Of a stretch of DNA of 64,000 bases, positions 60,693 to 64,000 are shown piece by piece. The stretch comes from Corynebacterium halotolerans. GTDB taxonomy: Bacteria > Actinomycetota > Actinomycetes > Mycobacteriales > Mycobacteriaceae. Position 1 is the stretch's first letter. Each line of letters opens with the position of its first letter. The position numbers and the translations under genes are program-made. Location of the stretch: assembly GCF_001056295.1 (NCBI RefSeq), contig NZ_JVMD01000015.1:1-64000 (forward strand), read 5' to 3'. Below the pieces are notes generated by a model. The model saw only the letters and a list, made by a program, of their open reading frames with translations. It had not been told where the DNA came from and did no database searches.

Positions 60693-61438
60693 TTGTCCGT
60701 GCTCTCGCCAGCGACCGCAGCGAAGTAGGGTTGCGGCAATGAAAGTTTCGTCGGGCCGTCGGTGACCTCCGGCGGGGCGATGGTCACGCGCTCGTGGTGC
60801 AGGTGCTCCATGCCCATCGGGGTCAGCAGCCGACCCGCGGTGTTCTCCTTGTCCTGGGCGACGACGTTGTACGGGCCCTTGCCCCACTTGGGGCCGGCGC
60901 CGGTGATGCCGGTGAGGGTGAAGGTCATCGCGGACGCTCCGATCTCGAAGTCGCCCATGGTGGCTTCCTTAATCCACGGCAGCAGGAAGTACCCGTAGCC
61001 CACCGCGTTCGCACCGGCGGCCAGCGCGGAATCGTCCTTCGGGATCTCGCAGTCGTCGGCGCCGACGCCGGTCCACACCTCCACGGCGGCACCACCGTTG
61101 GTCTTGACGGTCTTGGAGGAACGGAAGCCGACGGGCTTGTTGGCGTAGTCGAGGACGACGGGGTCGTCGGTGAAGAACGACACCAGGGCCGGGTCGACGC
61201 GGCAGAATTCGGCCTCGAACTCGAACCACTTCAGCTCCGGCGGGGTGCGGTCGGCGACGCACACCTCACCGTCGGCGTTGGTGGTCTCCAGGTCCTCGGC
61301 GTCCTTCATGACCTTGGTGAACTTCACGGTCACGAAGCCCTTGGTGACGATGGTGGACGATTCGCCCGCCTGGGGCAGGCCGCACGGGCCGACTCGGGTG
61401 GCGCGGAGCCGCTTGCCCCGCACGATGGCGTGTGCCAT
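60689..61438 (-). CDS. major tail-tube-type protein
   Basis: A 249-residue soluble protein with strands like VTVKFTKVMKDAEDLETTNA, FEFEAEFCRVDPALVSFFTDD and a C-terminal DFEIGASAMTFTLTGITGAG, the build of a siphovirus tail-tube subunit. In most phages the tube gene follows the connector genes; here it lies between capsid and connectors, next to the HNH gene. The function call is therefore tentative. Confidence 0.6.
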   Translation of the reverse strand: MAHAIVRGKRLRATRVGPCGLPQAGESSTIVTKGFVTVKFTKVMKDAEDLETTNADGEVCVADRTPPELKWFEFEAEFCRVDPALVSFFTDDPVVLDYANKPVGFRSSKTVKTNGGAAVEVWTGVGADDCEIPKDDSALAAGANAVGYGYFLLPWIKEATMGDFEIGASAMTFTLTGITGAGPKWGKGPYNVVAQDKENTAGRLLTPMGMEHLHHERVTIAPPEVTDGPTKLSLPQPYFAAVAGESTDN

Positions 61439-61521
61439 ATCTCCTCCTAGAGATGTGTTTTTGTGGGTGCGGCCCACTCCGAGCCGTCACAGGTATTCGT
61501 AGGGGTGGGGGGTGACCCGGC

Positions 61522-61752
61522 CTAGGGGGCGAGCCCCGCCTTCTTCGCCACCGCGGTGGGCACCACCCACCCATGCGGGCCGGTGGTGGTGGCGACGTCG
61601 GAGGCGCTGCCGGCGGCGTCGAGCAGCAGCCCGACGAGGACCGGGGTGTCGGCGACGTCGACCGGGGTGATGGCGGTGGTGCCGTCGCCGCGGTCGATGG
61701 ACACGTGCGGCGGGGCAGTGGGCTTGCGGGTGGCGGGTTTACGGGTGGCCAT
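61522..61752 (-). CDS. small phage head-region protein
   Basis: A 76-residue protein with a basic Lys/Arg/Thr/Pro start and a short globular part (DVADTPVLVGLLLDAAGSA). It lies 8 bases after the 244-residue gene and 83 bases before the tail-tube-type gene. Function unknown. Confidence 0.6.
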   Translation of the reverse strand: MATRKPATRKPTAPPHVSIDRGDGTTAITPVDVADTPVLVGLLLDAAGSASDVATTTGPHGWVVPTAVAKKAGLAP

Positions 61753-61760
61753 GGTGTCTC

Positions 61761-62495
61761 CTAGGGGCTGGTGATGGTGGCGGCGGCGGTCGGGGTGTCC
61801 CACGCGACGGCGACGACCCGCTCCGCCAGGGCCATGCGGGTGTTGGTGCGGGCGTTGAGCGTCAGCGACTCGGTGACGGGGGAGCGTCGGATGATCACCG
61901 GGCCGGTGCCCACGACGGTGTCGCCGAGGTCGGTGTACCCGGCGCCGAACGCCCACCGGTGGCCGCCCGGCGTCAGCAGGCGGGAACCCTGGCGGATGAT
62001 CATGCTGGCCTTCTCCGCGACGGCCAGCAGTCCGCGGCGGGCGTGGATCACCCCGGTGAATCCATCCGCCGTGAGCTCCTGCTCCAGGTGGGCGACCGCG
62101 GCGACGATGTCGGCGACCTGCGTGGCCGTGACCTTCTTCAGGTCGGTGGCCGCGTGCTTCTCGACGTCGACCTGCTCGGCCAGCCGGAGGGCCTGGGCGG
62201 CCCGGGCCTTCGCCTCCTCGTCGGTGATGCCGACGGTGTTGCATTCGTCGGCGGCCCACACGATCGTCGCGTCGACGTCGCGCGGCGCCGGCCGGGGACC
62301 GCCCTTGCCCGGGGTATCGCCGGGGGTGGGGCACTCGGTGGGCCACGAACCGTGGGGCCCGTGGTTCGGGGAGTCGACGGTCAGGCCACCGAGGTGCCGG
62401 GCCGCGAGGTCGTCGATGAGGGTGGCCGCGTCGTACAGGCCACCGGTGTAGGGGTTGGCCGGGGGCAGGACCACCGGCACGGTGGGAAGCGCCAT
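61761..62495 (-). CDS. phage head-region structural protein
   Basis: A 244-residue protein downstream of the capsid gene. A helical middle (ATDLKKVTATQVADIVAAVAHLEQEL, split as ATDLKKVTATQV and ADIVAAVAHLEQEL) precedes ADGFTGVIHARRGLLAVAEKA and a beta-rich end (RSPVTESLTLNARTNTRM), the build seen in actinophage head proteins of unknown role. It could be a decoration or head-completion protein. Confidence 0.6.
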   Translation of the reverse strand: MALPTVPVVLPPANPYTGGLYDAATLIDDLAARHLGGLTVDSPNHGPHGSWPTECPTPGDTPGKGGPRPAPRDVDATIVWAADECNTVGITDEEAKARAAQALRLAEQVDVEKHAATDLKKVTATQVADIVAAVAHLEQELTADGFTGVIHARRGLLAVAEKASMIIRQGSRLLTPGGHRWAFGAGYTDLGDTVVGTGPVIIRRSPVTESLTLNARTNTRMALAERVVAVAWDTPTAAATITSP

Positions 62496-62590
62496 CGCTC
62501 CTCCTCCTCCTTCTATGGGATAGGGGAAGCGCCCGGCGGGTGGGGGCCATCAAGCCGCCACGCCCCCGGGCGCTTCATCAGGGTGAGGTC

Positions 62591-64000
62591 CTACGCACCA
62601 GCCGGGGCCGCCGCGGCGACCGGGCCACGGAGACCGACCATGCCGTCGACCTTCACCGGGATGGTCACGACGCGGGACTCCATGTCGCGGTTGATCACCG
62701 CGAGGCCGTCCTCGGTGAACAGCTGGATCTGCTTGTTGGTCTTCAGGAGGGTGGAGTCGTGGGTCACGCCGATGTTGACGACCGGTTCCAGGGCCTTCGC
62801 CCACGCTCCGGCGCGCCACAGGGCGACCTTGACCTCCGCCGGCCAGGCCTTCGCCGGGGTCTTCGCCCCGATGACGTCGTTCTGCCAGTCGGCGACGAAC
62901 TGCAGGTTCACACCGCGGGTGCGGAAGTGCGCGAGGATGTGCTCGTCGGTCACGAGCTCCGGCAGCACCTCATCGCGGTACGCCAGGTCGGCGCGGAGGA
63001 TCGCGAGCATCCACTCGGGGGCCATGCCCTCCAGCGACTGGTTGCGGCCCAGGCGGTGGCGGGCCCGCATGTCGGCGACCTGCAGTTCCAGGGTCGACAG
63101 CACCGCGCCGGCCGCGCCGAACACGCCGGTGAAGCCGCTGACGTCGGTGGACGCGGCGACGATCTTGCCGATGGTGCGGGCGTTGATCTTGTGCTGGTGC
63201 AGGCGCAGCGCTTCCTCGATGTACTTCTTCGTCAGTTCCGGCCACGCCTTGTCCTGCAGGATGCCGTTGGTGATGCACACGCCGACGGCGTCGAGGCGGG
63301 ACTCCTCGAACTCACCGCACGGAATCTCGTAGCAGGTCTTCTCGGTGTTGGCCTGGGCCTGCGCCTCGGTCTGCTCGAAGCCGATGGCGGCGTACATCGC
63401 GGAGAAGTCCGGCTCCTTCGGCAGCTTGATGCCGCCGCGCTTGACGCCGATTTCCGGCAGCGACAGCAGGCCGGAGACCGGCAGGGTCGGCAGGAAGTCG
63501 TACATCGTCTCGGACGGCGCGCACCAGCCGCCGGCCGCGACGAGGGAACCGCCGGGGAGGCGGGATTCGTCGCCGGCGCGGTTGAACACGTCGATGGCGT
63601 CGGCCTCGTCGCCGATCATGAACTCGTCGGGGATGTCGCGCTCGACGTAGGCCAGGGTGGTTTCGGATCGGCCGTTGGCGCCGATGACGCGGGCGGCACG
63701 GCCGGTGGCGAGATTGCCGAACTCCTTGGCGACGGTCAGCGAGTCGACGATGCCGGTCTCGAAGTTCTGGGCGGACGTGGTGAGGCGGAAGCCGCGCTCG
63801 GGGGCGGGGACCGGCGGGGTCTTGCCGGTGGCGGCGGCGGAGAAGCGGGTGCGGCCGGAGGCGGTGACCGCCTCCTCCTCACCGTCCTCCTCCTCGTCGC
63901 CGGTGGGCGCGGTGCCCTCCTCCTCGGACTCCTCGGCGGGGCCCTCCTCGGCCTCCTCCTCGTCGTCGTTGGCGTCCGGGGTCAGGCCCGCGAACATCTC
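62591..64000 (-). CDS. phage major capsid protein, partial at the window edge
   Basis: At least 468 residues; the reading frame is open to the right edge, so the true start is beyond 64,000. The visible start is very acidic (about residues 10-45, DDEEEAEEGPAEESEEEG), like a scaffold or delta domain that is cleaved in HK97-type capsids. The remainder has the size and segments of a coat protein: NFETGIVDSLTVAKEF, PEIGVKRGGIKLPKEPDFSA, EEALRLHQHKINARTIGKIV and the late AVINRDMESRVVTIPVKVDG. The call rests on this and on gene order. Confidence 0.65.
   Translation of the reverse strand, partial: EMFAGLTPDANDDEEEAEEGPAEESEEEGTAPTGDEEEDGEEEAVTASGRTRFSAAATGKTPPVPAPERGFRLTTSAQNFETGIVDSLTVAKEFGNLATGRAARVIGANGRSETTLAYVERDIPDEFMIGDEADAIDVFNRAGDESRLPGGSLVAAGGWCAPSETMYDFLPTLPVSGLLSLPEIGVKRGGIKLPKEPDFSAMYAAIGFEQTEAQAQANTEKTCYEIPCGEFEESRLDAVGVCITNGILQDKAWPELTKKYIEEALRLHQHKINARTIGKIVAASTDVSGFTGVFGAAGAVLSTLELQVADMRARHRLGRNQSLEGMAPEWMLAILRADLAYRDEVLPELVTDEHILAHFRTRGVNLQFVADWQNDVIGAKTPAKAWPAEVKVALWRAGAWAKALEPVVNIGVTHDSTLLKTNKQIQLFTEDGLAVINRDMESRVVTIPVKVDGMVGLRGPVAAAAPAGA

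Larger units (their letters stand above)
41041..64000. mobile_element. siphovirus-type prophage, left part (continues past the window)
   Basis: From the tRNA fragment at 41041 to the right edge nearly all genes lie on the minus strand in a tight late operon with many 4-base stop/start overlaps: capsid, connectors, tail, tape measure, fibre, endolysin, holin. The lysis end lies next to the att site; integrase, repressor and packaging genes are expected beyond 64,000. No frameshift or stop codon is seen in any structural gene, so the element may be functional. Two genes on the plus strand (56,400 and 60,045) are insertions into the late block. Confidence 0.92.

Overview
The window is GC-rich chromosomal DNA of a Corynebacterium. 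Gene order decides this: aminotransferase, XPB helicase, rpf1, cspB, serC, gltA, fkpA, accDA, then a DUF485 protein with mctC, which is the order I recall from the C. glutamicum chromosome (from memory, not searched). SepH, CtpE, an EchA6-like protein and many leaderless promoters fit a mycolata actinobacterium. The high GC suggests a relative of C. xerosis, C. freneyi or C. amycolatum rather than C. glutamicum, but the species is not resolved.

Positions 1-290 are the end of an rRNA operon (5S rRNA and terminator). Positions 287-22,272 are mostly conserved core: an orphan SMI1/KNR4 protein, a PLP aminotransferase, an alpha/beta hydrolase, the XPB helicase with its partner protein, a 63-residue protein, rpf1 behind a c-di-AMP (ydaO-type) riboswitch, cspB, several DUF proteins and a secreted cyclotransferase, a purine permease with an rRNA methyltransferase, sepH, serC, gltA, fkpA and accDA. 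Positions 22,480-33,600 are absent at this place in the C. glutamicum order: a nucleoside hydrolase and ribokinase pair, a regulator plus ABC exporter operon, a membrane-anchored FMN glutamate-synthase-like enzyme, an aldo/keto reductase, an EchA6-like crotonase lacking both catalytic glutamates, and the P-type ATPase CtpE. Synteny returns with DUF485 and mctC (33,882-35,930). A stand-alone GcvT, two secreted Ser/Thr-rich proteins and a small acidic protein follow.

From 41,041 to the right edge lies a siphovirus-type prophage, cut off by the window. Its left boundary is the last part of a tRNA gene on the minus strand (T-arm and 3' acceptor strand) with the tRNA's own terminator outside it, so the phage most likely integrated into a tRNA 3' end. 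The intact tRNA and integrase should lie beyond 64,000. Read along the minus strand (right to left) the late genes are: major capsid, small head proteins, a tail-tube-like protein, connectors, tail chaperone-like genes, a giant tape measure with two peptidoglycan-hydrolase domains, minor tail proteins, a collagen-like fibre, a two-domain endolysin and three small membrane proteins for lysis. Two genes interrupt this late block on the plus strand: an HNH homing endonuclease (60,045-60,692) and a 123-residue protein (56,400-56,771). The latter is paired back to back with a lipoprotein gene, each with its own host-like leaderless promoter, a strong candidate for a lysogenic-conversion cassette.
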